Positions 26,927-35,445 of a stretch of DNA of 64,000 bases are shown here, one piece after another. The first letter of the stretch is position 1. Each line of letters begins with the position of its first letter. Below the pieces are notes generated by a model. The model worked only from the letters and a program-made list of their open reading frames with translations. It had not been told where the DNA came from and did no database searches. A program made the position numbers and the translations under genes. The stretch spans positions 248,001 to 312,000 of the forward strand of contig NZ_CP009227.1 in the NCBI RefSeq assembly GCF_000775995.1, given 5' to 3'. This DNA comes from Treponema sp. OMZ 838. GTDB taxonomy: Bacteria > Spirochaetota > Spirochaetia > Treponematales > Treponemataceae.

Positions 26927-28192
26927 TTAATACCAGCCTCTTACCTTCATCGCTTCATCAATTCTCTTGATGGATTTCATGTAGGTTGCTTGGCGGAACG
27001 AAACGTTCTTTTCTTGCTTCAATGCCCAAATCGGGTTGAATGCATCGACCATTGCACGCTCTTCTTTCTCTTCAACTTCTTTTTCAGTCCAGTAGTAGCC
27101 GTAGAGGTTCTGTACCCATTCAAAGTAAGAAACCGTAACACCGCCGGCATTAGTCAGAATATCGGGAGTAACGAGGATACCTTTCTTGTAAAGGATATCG
27201 TCCGCTTCCAACGTGATGGGGCCGTTTGCACCTTCACAAATCAATTTTGCTTTGATCAGGTTGGCTTCGTGCTCTTTAATCGCGTTTTCCATTGCGCAGG
27301 GGCTGATAACATCGACATTCAATGCCCAGAAGTCATCGAGAGAGATTTTCTTCGCACCGGGTACGTGGAGCAAGCTGCCGTCTTTTGTCTTTGCATCGTT
27401 CAATTCTTCAAAGGTAAAACCGCTTTCTTTATAGGTCGCATAGGTGCCTTCTTTCTTATCGAATTCTGCAACTGCAACAACTTTTCCGCCCAACTTAATG
27501 ATGTTCTTAACGGTGAACTTTCCAACGTTTCCGAAACCCTGAACGGCAACGGTTGCTTTCTTTAAATCCATACCGATTGCTTTGCATGCTTCACGCATAA
27601 TAACGGCAACACCGAAACCGGTTGCTTCGTTTCTTCCCTTGGAACCGCCGTAGGTGAGCGGCTTACCGGTAAATACACCGATGGTCTGCTCCCCAGTGAG
27701 TTTATTGTATTCATCCTGCATCCATGCCATGATCTGGCCGTTGGTATTGACGTCCGGAGCAGGTACGTCTACTTTTTCGCCCAAATACTTATACATACCG
27801 CGTACCCAGCCGCGTGAAAGCTGCTCAAGCTCGCGCTGAGAAAGTTCCGAAGGATCAACCGTGATGCCGCCCTTTGATCCACCATACGGGATACCTGTTA
27901 CTTGGCACTTAATACTCATCCACATTGACAGAGCTTTAACTTCATCTGCATTAACATTTTGATGGAATCGGATTCCGCCCTTGTAGGGACCGACCGCATC
28001 GTTATGTGCAGATCTATATCCCTTAAATACCTTGATAGAACCGTTATCCATCTTTACCGGAATGGAAATTTCAATTATCCGTTGCGGTTCCTTCAATAAT
28101 TCATATACCGCGGGATCCGTACCCAAAGCATCGCATGCTTTTTTTACTTGTGCCTGTGCATTCGCTAACGGGTTTAAGGTTTCTTTGCTCAT
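26927..28192 (-). CDS. gdhA: Glutamate dehydrogenase
   Basis: Glu/Leu/Phe/Val dehydrogenase family enzyme of 421 residues that interconverts glutamate and 2-oxoglutarate plus ammonia. The substrate domain has GPYKGGIRFHQNVNADEVKALSMWMSIK with the catalytic Lys, GGSKGGITVDP and PAPDVNTNGQIMAWMQDEY; the NAD domain has VAVQGFGNVGKFTVKNI and ends in the helical tail. Coenzyme specificity cannot be settled by eye. A GGAGGAG site precedes ATG 28192. With GltS upstream in the window, the organism is set to import and ferment glutamate. Confidence 0.95.
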   Translation of the reverse strand: MSKETLNPLANAQAQVKKACDALGTDPAVYELLKEPQRIIEISIPVKMDNGSIKVFKGYRSAHNDAVGPYKGGIRFHQNVNADEVKALSMWMSIKCQVTGIPYGGSKGGITVDPSELSQRELEQLSRGWVRGMYKYLGEKVDVPAPDVNTNGQIMAWMQDEYNKLTGEQTIGVFTGKPLTYGGSKGRNEATGFGVAVIMREACKAIGMDLKKATVAVQGFGNVGKFTVKNIIKLGGKVVAVAEFDKKEGTYATYKESGFTFEELNDAKTKDGSLLHVPGAKKISLDDFWALNVDVISPCAMENAIKEHEANLIKAKLICEGANGPITLEADDILYKKGILVTPDILTNAGGVTVSYFEWVQNLYGYYWTEKEVEEKEERAMVDAFNPIWALKQEKNVSFRQATYMKSIKRIDEAMKVRGWY

Positions 28193-28387
28193 AAAACTCC
28201 TCCACAATAAGTTTCAGCAAACAATTATATTATGGTAAAAATGGAACTAAAAACTTTAGCTATACTCATTTTACCTCACTTATATTATCTATAAGTATAG
28301 AACCGAAATTGCTAACAGTCAAGCAAAAATTTACCGTATCTTCAGGGTATTAGAATAGCATCGATGTTGTTGTTCGAAATAAATAAC

Positions 28388-28746
28388 TTAAACGAGGAAG
28401 AAAATTGCCGCAAGAACCGCACAAAGTAAAAGGACTACCCCGTATACCCATAAAGGTAAGGGGTCGGCGTCGGTGCGGGCATCGGCTTCATGTCCGACGT
28501 ATTGCACAATACGGAATTTCTTTTTTTTCGTTTTTTTGTATTATCTTTTTTGTTCTCTTGCTGATCAGGAGTGAACGCATAGCCGCATGAGGGACATCCG
28601 TCTTTAAACTCTTTATGTGTTCCGGTAAATCCGCAACTGGGACACCGCACGGAGGCAAAAAAACGACCGCAATGAGGACAGATCACTGCATCACGACGAA
28701 CTTCTGCATTACAATTTTCACAAAAAAACTTAGGTTGTTTATTCAT
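28388..28746 (-). pseudogene. Zinc-ribbon membrane protein, apparently frameshifted in an A8 run
   Basis: The unbroken frame (28435-28746, 103 residues) starts MNKQPKFFC and has two zinc-binding pairs, CENCNAEV with CPHCGRFF and CPSCGFTG with CPSCGYAF. It then runs through a Lys-rich stretch and ends in a Pro-rich tail. If one A is added in the A8 run at about 28521-28528, the frame continues with KFRIVQYVGHEADARTD, then PLPLWVYGVV and a hydrophobic helix LLLCAVLAAIFFLV, stopping at 28388. That composition fits a zinc-ribbon protein with a C-terminal membrane anchor much better. It may be slippage, phase variation or an assembly error. It follows the FmdB-type gene after 4 bases. Confidence 0.65.
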
Positions 28747-28750
28747 ATAC

Positions 28751-29056
28751 TTAGCTTGAACACGAACAGCCGCCTGAGCATCCGCAGCCTCTACTGCACG
28801 AATGAGCCGTTTTGTCTTTCCCTTGCGAAGAGGAACCTTGCACATCAGCCTTCTTCGCATCTGCAGATACAGATGCTTTTTGCGTATCGGTTTGATAAAA
28901 GCCTTTACCGGTAAAATTTAATCCAAAACCAGCCGAGAATACTTGATGAGCAGATGCTCCGCATTGCGGACAAACTACAGCAGGCGTATCGGTCATTTTA
29001 TGCTGTACCTCGAAAGAAGCTCCGCAAGAATCGCACATATAGTCATACGTAGGCAT
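28751..29056 (-). CDS. FmdB-family zinc-ribbon protein
   Basis: A 101-residue protein with the FmdB signature at the N-terminus: PTYDYMCDSCGASFEVQHKM, then VVCPQCGASAHQVFSAG, so two CxxC pairs bind one zinc. The rest is a Ser-, Gly- and Cys-rich tail ending in SRGCGCSGGCSCSS, which is common in the family. Members are probably regulators or chaperone-like proteins of unknown role. ATG 29056 has GGAGGG upstream. It lies before the second zinc-ribbon gene in one operon. Confidence 0.85.
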   Translation of the reverse strand: MPTYDYMCDSCGASFEVQHKMTDTPAVVCPQCGASAHQVFSAGFGLNFTGKGFYQTDTQKASVSADAKKADVQGSSSQGKDKTAHSCSRGCGCSGGCSCSS

Positions 29057-29097
29057 AAGCCCTCCACAGATCAATCAAGTAATTAAAACGCTCTATG

Positions 29098-29276
29098 AGC
29101 AGCCGAAGTTATACCGTCCTTAAAATGCAACGGTTGAGAGAATATCAATTCTCGAGAACTGATGCATTATGCCATTTCGGAATAAAATGAGAAATGGCGT
29201 ACAATAAGTAAGCTTTCAGTAGAAAACTTGACGGTTAACGAGGCTGCGCAATGTTAGCAGCCGAAGTTATACCCTG
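29098..29276. repeat. 17-base direct repeat around the 3' end of the lipoprotein gene
   Basis: GCAGCCGAAGTTATACC occurs at about 29099-29115 and again at about 29260-29276. The second copy is the end of the lipoprotein coding sequence, the first is in the gap before the FmdB-type gene. Between them is a hairpin with GCCATTTC and GAAATGGC (about 29174-29201), which may be a terminator. Confidence 0.55.
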
Positions 29277-30110
29277 TAGCATTGTAATGAGCTCTGTTTC
29301 TGTAATATCGGCATTTTCTACAAAAATAGAAGAGTCTTGAACGGAAAAAGCTCCATTCAGACCATGACTCAGAAGCAGCCGGACAACAAGAGCTGCGCGA
29401 GCGTCTATTGCTTCAAATACTGCAGAACAACGATACATTGAGTTGATATCTCTTTTCAGATAAAGCTCTATCGACCGTATCGGCAGCTCAATATCCTCTA
29501 AGCCTAACAAAGCGGATACTACGGAGCCTCCCGAACGGGCATATAAGCCGATTTCACCTACCCTACCGGCTTCACTCAGCGCTTGAAATCGGGGCGGAAA
29601 TATCGGGGGCTGAGGCTCGGCTATCCGCTGCAAAAACGCTGCCGAATTTCGTTGATTGCCGCCTAAGCACATAAAGGCTATTTTTTCCTGAACCACTATA
29701 TCAGCAACCGCAGAAGAATAATAGGTACGATTGTTCAGTGCTGCCGAGCGGCGTTTTTCCCAACCGTCTTTTTTAGAAAACAGCAAATCTCCCAAACTGA
29801 CAGGATAAGAACCGCTCGAAACAACGGTTACCGATGGCGGCGCCCCGTAGTCTGCACCGATATACAGTACCGATGTCCGGTTTAAGTACTGCAGAGCGGT
29901 TCTCTCCGGCACAAAAGCGGTAAACAGAGCTTTTAAAAGCGGTTCGTTCCCGATAACCGGAGCAACTATATACACATCGGCGTCCGATCCAACAGCACCG
30001 AATGCTCGTATATCATACTCAACAGAACGTGATACGCAGCTGCTTGCCAGTATAAGTGCCGCAATAATACAGCCGACTCCGAATATTTTAGAAAAGTAAA
30101 GCTTTTGCAT
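29235..30110 (-). CDS. Hypothetical lipoprotein
   Basis: A 291-residue protein with a lipoprotein signal peptide (KIFGVGCIIAALILASSC; lipidated Cys at about residue 25). I do not recognise a family. The mature part is soluble and mixed alpha/beta; it has hydrophobic strands like DVYIVAPVIG and SVLYIGADYG. It ends in ITSAANIAQPR. The ATG at 30110 has AGGGG upstream. It is the first gene of a run on the minus strand. Its 3' end contains a 17-base stretch repeated in the following intergenic region. Confidence 0.6.
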   Translation of the reverse strand: MQKLYFSKIFGVGCIIAALILASSCVSRSVEYDIRAFGAVGSDADVYIVAPVIGNEPLLKALFTAFVPERTALQYLNRTSVLYIGADYGAPPSVTVVSSGSYPVSLGDLLFSKKDGWEKRRSAALNNRTYYSSAVADIVVQEKIAFMCLGGNQRNSAAFLQRIAEPQPPIFPPRFQALSEAGRVGEIGLYARSGGSVVSALLGLEDIELPIRSIELYLKRDINSMYRCSAVFEAIDARAALVVRLLLSHGLNGAFSVQDSSIFVENADITETELITMLQGITSAANIAQPR

Positions 30111-30225
30111 GTAATTCCCCTTATCTTGAATGATTCAACCTTGAGGAAGACGCAAAAGTTAGTTGTTTTTTCGCCATCCCAGCCCACTATAATACGTACG
30201 AGGACATACTGTCAATTTGAAATCA

Positions 30226-31005
30226 TCAGAATATTGTGGATTTTCTAATATGGGAATCATATTCGTAATATGTAGTTCCATCTTTTAGAGAATTTTTATA
30301 AGTACATTTTCTAAAGTCATCTGTATATGTCCACCATTCATGATGTTCACCAAGTACTGCCTGACTATATCTATGAACTAATTTATGATTTTCATATTCT
30401 GCATGGTAATTTAAATATGGTTCACCACCAATCGTGCTATGAAAATATGTCATATCACCATTTGAGTCATATTCGTAAAAGTATTCAATTTTCCATTTTT
30501 CGCATCATAAAAAAATATTTCCGCTTTATCTGCTGATTTCATAATTCTCGCACGTTCAGTCCATTCACGGTTGTAGGTAATGTAACGGCTAGCTGCAAAC
30601 ATTGGGAGCTTTTCTAAATAGTTGGTTTTATGAATATAACAACCGTTTCCATTGTACCTACCAGCAACAAGCAAACTTGATTTTGCATCTGGATTATCAA
30701 AACCCACACTATCAGCCACTAAATAGCAAAGCATATCTTTACTGTAAAGCGGTTTTATTCTCTTTTTTACTGAATCATCTGCTTCTAGTCCATTGAGACC
30801 AGTTAAAATACCATCAAAGGTTGATTCCCTAAAATCGGATTTCTCATAATACTTTGTACTAAAAAGTTCATGAATTTTTTTCACAGGCAATATGAGTTCA
30901 TCAGAGATAGAATAATCGTATACTTAGGGTCATCTATATACTGCTTTATAACTTCATTTTCTACATACTCTTTTGAAAGTGCATCCGCCGATGTGTCGCT
31001 TACTC
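30226..31005 (-). pseudogene. Degenerate gene with a YD-rich C-terminus
   Basis: Two open frames (30450-30890 and 30226-30453) overlap at the ends and read as one protein if one A is added in the run at about 30503-30510: the joined part would read KWKIEYFYEYDSNGDMTYF, and the C-terminal part has YEYDS again near its end, a pattern seen in YD-repeat proteins. A third open stretch (SADALSKEYVENEVIKQYID, about 30910-31005) is in yet another frame. No start codon fits all three. The region is AT-rich compared with its neighbours. Function unknown; probably a decayed secreted protein. Confidence 0.55.
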
Positions 31006-31079
31006 ATTTTATGAGCCGTGTTGAAAAAAAATTAGAAAAAAGCGATACGCAGGAAAACGATTAAAAGTGTATAGCACCA

Positions 31080-31122
31080 CAAAAAAAGAGACTGCCGATA
31101 TCATTTCAGCAGTCTCTTTTTC
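31080..31122. terminator. Bidirectional terminator
   Basis: AGAGACTGC (31087-31095) and GCAGTCTCT (31109-31117) form a 9-bp stem with T-runs on both strands. It closes the ileS operon from the right side and the gene remnant from the left. Confidence 0.75.
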
Positions 31123-31132
31123 CGTCGTATTC

Positions 31133-31166
31133 AGGTGGGGGAAAGGGCAAGCCCTTTCCCCCACCA
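31133..31166. repeat. Perfect GC-rich palindrome
   Basis: GGTGGGGGAAAGGGC and GCCCTTTCCCCCACC form a perfect 15-bp stem with a 2-base spacer. It stands between the terminator and the stop codon of the small membrane protein at 31175. Its high G+C contrasts with the AT-rich surroundings. Confidence 0.75.
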
Positions 31167-31174
31167 CGTGATGT

Positions 31175-31432
31175 TCATTCTTTAAGCGCCATGATGAGGA
31201 TACCGATCGTATAAATATGTATGCACACCATGATTGCTCGGAAAATAAGCGATAGAAGCTCGCCTTGCCCAATATAAATAGAAGTCGGTCCGTCAGCACC
31301 GCCTATTATTGCAATTGCACACGCACTATAAAATGAGGTAAAGACCGTCGTCGCTTGCGCTTGCAGCGGAATGAGACCTATGTTTAATATCAGCGCTATT
31401 ATCAATAGCGTTTTCCGTACACTTCTTTTCAT
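31175..31432 (-). CDS. Small membrane protein with an OadB-like IGGADGPTS motif
   Basis: An 85-residue protein: an N-terminal signal or membrane segment (LLIIALILNIGLIPLQAQA), then YSACAIAIIGGADGPTSIYI and a second hydrophobic helix (IMVCIHIYTIGILIMAL). The motif IIGGADGPTSIYI is almost identical to the conserved sodium-binding region of the beta subunit of sodium-pumping decarboxylases (OadB/GcdB), which is about 370-430 residues long. Here only one such segment is present in a small protein. The start at 31432 (MKRSVRKT) is the likely one; the site upstream is weak. It lies 29 bases after ileS. Confidence 0.65.
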   Translation of the reverse strand: MKRSVRKTLLIIALILNIGLIPLQAQATTVFTSFYSACAIAIIGGADGPTSIYIGQGELLSLIFRAIMVCIHIYTIGILIMALKE

Positions 31433-31461
31433 ACTCTGCAATTTCAGAGGCTCTACCTCTC

Positions 31462-34400
31462 CTACACTCCAGCCGCCTTCTCCAGCGCGATGTGCCAGCA
31501 AAGCCCGTCGCCCATGTCAAGCTCAGCAGCAGTCTTTCCTGCAGGCAGCTGCACGCCAAAGGCCGCCTCGACAGCCAAGGTCTCATTCATCAGGTAGTCC
31601 TTGTTTGCCTCGAACGCTTTCTGCAAGAGGCGCTTTCCGTCCGTATCGGTGCCGGAAACAGAAAGCGTAATCCGGTCGGTTACTTCAAGCCCGGACTCCT
31701 TCCGCAAGTTTTGCACCGCGCGGACGAGGTCGCGGATATAGCCTTCCAGCAGCAACTCCTCGGTTACCTGCGTATTAAGAGCAACCGTCAACGTCCCTTC
31801 GTTCAGCACCTTGAGGTTCGCCTTTTCAATGCGGTTCAGGATCACCTTGCCGGAAGTCAGCTCAACAGCCTGCCCCTCAACATCAATGCTCAAGGTTGCA
31901 CCGTCAAAGAGGCTTTCGATCTCCGCGGAAGAGAGTTTTTCAATCTGAGCCGCTGCGGTTTTCATCTTTGCACCGAGCTCTTTTCCCAGCACCTTAAAAT
32001 TCGCCTTTGCGGAATACTCAACCAGCTCATCTTCTTTGTCGTGGAAAATCACCTCTTTCACGTTCAGCTCTTCCATAATGCTGCTTTCCATTTCACGTAA
32101 GACCGACTTCTCCTGCTGGTTTTTCGTAACAATTTCCACAGCCTTGAGCGGCTGGCGGATTTTCAAATTGAACTGATACCGGAGTGCCCGTCCCATCGAC
32201 ACGGCTTTTTGCACCGTCTCCATCTTAAACTCAAGCTCGGTATCCCGCGCCGCTTCCGCATAGACGGGATAATCCGCCAAGTGTACGGAAAGGGGATCAT
32301 CCGCTGTTCTCAAGTTTTGCCAAATCGATTCGGTAATAAACGGCACGACCGGAGCCGCGACCAGTGCAAACTTCTTGAGCGCGCGGTACAGAGTCTCGTA
32401 GGCTTGCGCCTTATCGCCGTCGTTTTCGCTCTTCCAGAAGCGGCGGCGGGAGCGGCGGATATACCAGTTGTTCAGCTGATCGATATACGCAACAATCGGG
32501 TCAATCGCCTTCGTAAGGTCGTAATCGTCCAACGCCGCCGTTACATCAAACACAAGCTTTTCAGTTACGGAGAGAATCCAGCGATCAAGCGGATTGTTCA
32601 GCTCTTTCACAAAGGCGGCGATGTGGGCATCCGTGCCGTCGAGTTTCGCATGGGCAGGCGGCGTAACACCGTCGATGTTCGCATACGTAACGTAGAAGCT
32701 GTAGCTGTTCCACAGCGGGATTAAAATACCTTTCAGAATATCGCGCACACCGTCATCGGAGTATTTCAAATCCTCCGCCTTGACCACGTTTGAGTGCATC
32801 AGGAACAAGCGCAGCGCATCCGCCCCGAATTGCCGGACAACCTCATTGGGATCGGTATAGTTCCGCAGCGACTTAGACATCTTTTTCCCGTCGGTTGCCA
32901 ATACCAGCCCATTGACAATACAGTTTTCAAAGGCGGGGCGGTCAAACAACGCAGCCGCCAAGACAGTCAGCGTATAGAACCAGCCGCGGGTTTGATCCAG
33001 CCCTTCGGAAATAAAATGAGCGGGGAAGTGCTCTTCAAAGTATTTTTTATTCTCAAAGGGATAGTGCACTTGCGCATAGGGCATCGCACCGGACTCAAAC
33101 CAGCAGTCCAGCACTTCCGGAACACGGTACATCGTTTTGCCGCACTGCTTACACGGTATGGTAATCTTGTCAACAAAGTGCTTATGCAAGTCTTCAGGAT
33201 AAACACCGCTCAATGCTTTCAGTTCATCGCGACTTTCCACACAGAGGGAGTGTCCGCAGTCGGGATTGGAACACTTCCAAATCGGCAGCGGATTTCCCCA
33301 GTACCGGTTCCGGCTGATTGCCCAGTCGCGGGCGCCTTCAAGCCATTTACCAAAGCGTCCTTCTTTGATATGAGCAGGCTGCCAGTTGATTTTGCTGTTT
33401 GCCCGCAGCATCGCGTCCTTTACCTTTTCCACCGAAACAAACCAGCTGCTCACTGCACGGTAAATGAGCGGGCTTGAACAGCGCCAGCAGTGCGGATAGG
33501 CGTGCAGGATTTGATCCCGTTTCACCAGTTTCCGCTCAGCCTTCAGCCGCTCCATAATATCTTTATCAGTATCTTTTACAAAGCGTCCCTGATAGTCCGG
33601 AACCTCCGCTGTAAACTTACATTCGGCATCAACAGGGCAGATCATCGGTATTCCGCTGCCCTTGAATAGCGTGCTATCCTCTTCACCAAAGCCCGGCGCC
33701 GTATGGACAATACCCGTACCGTCTTCCGTCGAAACAAAGTCGCCGATTAAAGTCTGGAACGCACCCCGTCCTGCATCATCGGAACTGCCGTCCTCTTTTA
33801 CGGTCAAATTCGCAAAATACGGGAAGAGCGGCTCATAGCAAATACCTTGCAGCTCTGCGCCTTTTTTCTTCCATACAATGGTGCATTTTTCCGGTTCACG
33901 GTAGTACGCAGCTAAGCGGGATTCCGCAAGAATATAGTGCTCCCCTTCATCGGCAACCAGCACGTAGTCGATATCCGCGCCGAGTGCAAGCCCCAGGTTG
34001 CTCGGCAGTGTCCACGGGGTGGTCGTCCACGCCAAAAGATAGGTGTTCGGCGGAAGCGCCACGGCAGCAAAGGTTTTCGCTGCAGGAGTTCCCGCAACGG
34101 TGTACCGCACCTTAAAGCGGATGGTAATCGCAGGATCGTGTACATCCTTATAACCGCCGAGATTCAGTTCATGATTGGAAAGCACCGTGGAACAGCGCGG
34201 GCAGTACGGCAGAATATAGTGCCCCTCATACAACAGCCCCTTATCCCACAGCTGCTTCATCACCCACCAGATCGACTCCATATACGCGGGTTCCATCGTC
34301 TTATAGTCGTTATCAAAATCAACCCAGCGCCCCAGCCGATTAATCGTATGCCGCCACTCCTTCACGTACCGCAGCACACTCGCCCGGCACGCCTCATTAA

Positions 34401-34746
34401 ACTTGGCAATACCGTACTTTTCAATGTCGGTCTTCGAGTTCAGCCCCAGCTCTTTTTCGATCAAGTTTTCTACCGGCAACCCATGACAGTCCCATCCAAA
34501 CCGCCGCTCAACCTTCTTCCCCTTCATCGTCTGATAACGCGGAATAATATCCTTAATCGTACTCGGCACAAAATGCCCAAAATGCGGCAGCCCCGTTGCA
34601 AAGGGCGGGCCGTCAAAAAACACGTACTCATCAGCCCCCTCACGCTGCGCAACTGACTTTTTAAAAACATCGTGATCTTCCCAAAAGCGCAAAACCGCTT
34701 CTTCCTGTTTCGGAAAATCCACCTTAGGATCAACCGGTGTATACAT
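31462..34746 (-). CDS. ileS: Isoleucyl-tRNA synthetase
   Basis: IleRS charges tRNA-Ile. The 1094-residue protein is longer than the usual 930-residue bacterial enzyme and resembles the eukaryote-like group. The class I HIGH motif reads HFGH in ATGLPHFGHFVPSTIKDI, WDCHGLPVE follows, the editing domain has LLAWTTTPWTLPSNLGLA, the KMSKS loop is DGKKMSKSLRNY, and zinc-type Cys pairs are seen (CSNPDCGHSLC, CKQCGK). The start ATG at 34746 has AAGGAG upstream. No T-box leader was recognised. Confidence 0.95.
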   Translation of the reverse strand: MYTPVDPKVDFPKQEEAVLRFWEDHDVFKKSVAQREGADEYVFFDGPPFATGLPHFGHFVPSTIKDIIPRYQTMKGKKVERRFGWDCHGLPVENLIEKELGLNSKTDIEKYGIAKFNEACRASVLRYVKEWRHTINRLGRWVDFDNDYKTMEPAYMESIWWVMKQLWDKGLLYEGHYILPYCPRCSTVLSNHELNLGGYKDVHDPAITIRFKVRYTVAGTPAAKTFAAVALPPNTYLLAWTTTPWTLPSNLGLALGADIDYVLVADEGEHYILAESRLAAYYREPEKCTIVWKKKGAELQGICYEPLFPYFANLTVKEDGSSDDAGRGAFQTLIGDFVSTEDGTGIVHTAPGFGEEDSTLFKGSGIPMICPVDAECKFTAEVPDYQGRFVKDTDKDIMERLKAERKLVKRDQILHAYPHCWRCSSPLIYRAVSSWFVSVEKVKDAMLRANSKINWQPAHIKEGRFGKWLEGARDWAISRNRYWGNPLPIWKCSNPDCGHSLCVESRDELKALSGVYPEDLHKHFVDKITIPCKQCGKTMYRVPEVLDCWFESGAMPYAQVHYPFENKKYFEEHFPAHFISEGLDQTRGWFYTLTVLAAALFDRPAFENCIVNGLVLATDGKKMSKSLRNYTDPNEVVRQFGADALRLFLMHSNVVKAEDLKYSDDGVRDILKGILIPLWNSYSFYVTYANIDGVTPPAHAKLDGTDAHIAAFVKELNNPLDRWILSVTEKLVFDVTAALDDYDLTKAIDPIVAYIDQLNNWYIRRSRRRFWKSENDGDKAQAYETLYRALKKFALVAAPVVPFITESIWQNLRTADDPLSVHLADYPVYAEAARDTELEFKMETVQKAVSMGRALRYQFNLKIRQPLKAVEIVTKNQQEKSVLREMESSIMEELNVKEVIFHDKEDELVEYSAKANFKVLGKELGAKMKTAAAQIEKLSSAEIESLFDGATLSIDVEGQAVELTSGKVILNRIEKANLKVLNEGTLTVALNTQVTEELLLEGYIRDLVRAVQNLRKESGLEVTDRITLSVSGTDTDGKRLLQKAFEANKDYLMNETLAVEAAFGVQLPAGKTAAELDMGDGLCWHIALEKAAGV

Positions 34747-34780
34747 ACCTCATACTCCTTGTCTATAAAAGGCGTTATCC

Positions 34781-34815
34781 GGAATCTCTAAAAACTCAAT
34801 CTTTAGAAATGCCCC
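34781..34815. repeat. Imperfect hairpin of the CTCTAAAAA family
   Basis: CTCTAAA and TTTAGA pair around a 10-base loop (GGAATCTCTAAAAAC, then TCTTTAGAAATGCCCC), as in the other copies but with mismatches. It lies 35 bases upstream of the ileS start, where a terminator would not be expected, so it may be regulatory or just an insertion. Confidence 0.5.
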
Positions 34816-35006
34816 TCTTTCACTAAAACGCACATCTATTTGTTCTTACTAGTTTCAATTTTTTGTGTTGTTATGTCAATATTTGGGCGGCTTTTTGCTT
34901 ACGCAAAAACCGGTCTCCGGCTCCAATCTTTTTCCCGTGCCTGCATCATCGGAGGCAGGTTTTTCCGCTCCACTACAAAGCCTTCCTGCTGTTCTTTTTC
35001 TGCAAA

Positions 35007-35100
35007 ACGTCCACGGATGGACGTGGTTCTGCTCAGCAACGAGTTTGACATCTCGTCAAACTCGTTATCAGGTGCTGTACACGGATGTATAGCACCTGAT
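35007..35100 (+). repeat. Triple-hairpin module, copy
   Basis: ACGTCC with GGACGT (35007-35024, loop with ACGGAT), then GGTTCTGCTCAGCA, then ACGAGTTTGA with TCAAACTCGT (35039-35065) and ATCAGGTGCTGTACA with TGTATAGCACCTGAT (35067-35100, loop CGGA). The stems are unlike those of the other copies, while GGAT, GGTTC and GTACA-nGGA-TGTA are shared. More hairpins lie just left of it (TTTTTGC with GCAAAAA near 34893-34910). It sits between ileS and the abrB/PIN genes. Confidence 0.75.
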
Positions 35101-35138
35101 AGGGGATATCCGCCTCCGCCCTTCCGCTGAACAGTCCC

Positions 35139-35168
35139 TTGACGGCATTTCCTCCGTTAGTATATAGT
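35139..35168 (+). promoter_or_regulatory. Putative promoter of the AbrB-PIN pair
   Basis: TTGACG at 35139-35144 and TATAGT at 35163-35168 are 18 bases apart, about 28 bases upstream of the antitoxin start codon. Confidence 0.5.
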
Positions 35169-35196
35169 ACAAGTAAGGAAAGTAAGGAGATGTTTT

Positions 35197-35445
35197 ATGG
35201 AACTGGCAAAAGTAACATCGAAAGGGCAGATCACTATTCCTCTTGTAATACGAGATATGCTTGGGTTAAAAAGCGGTGATAAAGTTTTTTTTGAAGAAAG
35301 CAAAGGAAAAGTGTATATTGCAAATGCTTCTCAAATAACTTTGTCAAATATTCAAACTCAAATGCGAGGAGAGGCAGAAAAAGAAGGCTTTCAAACGGAA
35401 GATGATGTTGTTGCATACATCAAAGAATTAAGGAAAACACGTTGA
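35197..35445 (+). CDS. AbrB/MazE-type antitoxin
   Basis: An 82-residue protein whose first 45 residues form a SpoVT/AbrB DNA-binding domain (MELAKVTSKGQITIPLVIRDMLGLKSGDKVFF). The C-terminal part (QMRGEAEKEGFQTEDDVVAYIKEL) is the kind of tail that binds a PIN toxin. It should repress its own operon and neutralise the toxin. AAGGAGATG upstream gives a good ribosome site. The stop TGA overlaps the toxin start. Confidence 0.87.
   Translation: MELAKVTSKGQITIPLVIRDMLGLKSGDKVFFEESKGKVYIANASQITLSNIQTQMRGEAEKEGFQTEDDVVAYIKELRKTR

Noticed and set aside
28405-28590. Plus-strand ORF over the zinc-ribbon gene
   Set aside because: It is the antisense of the zinc-ribbon gene and has no site or domain; the minus-strand gene with two CxxC pairs explains the region.
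34747-35006. T-box leader in front of ileS
   Set aside because: The region holds hairpins, but I saw no T-box sequence (TGG-ACC-type antiterminator element) nor a specifier loop; spirochaetal ileS is not known to me to use one.
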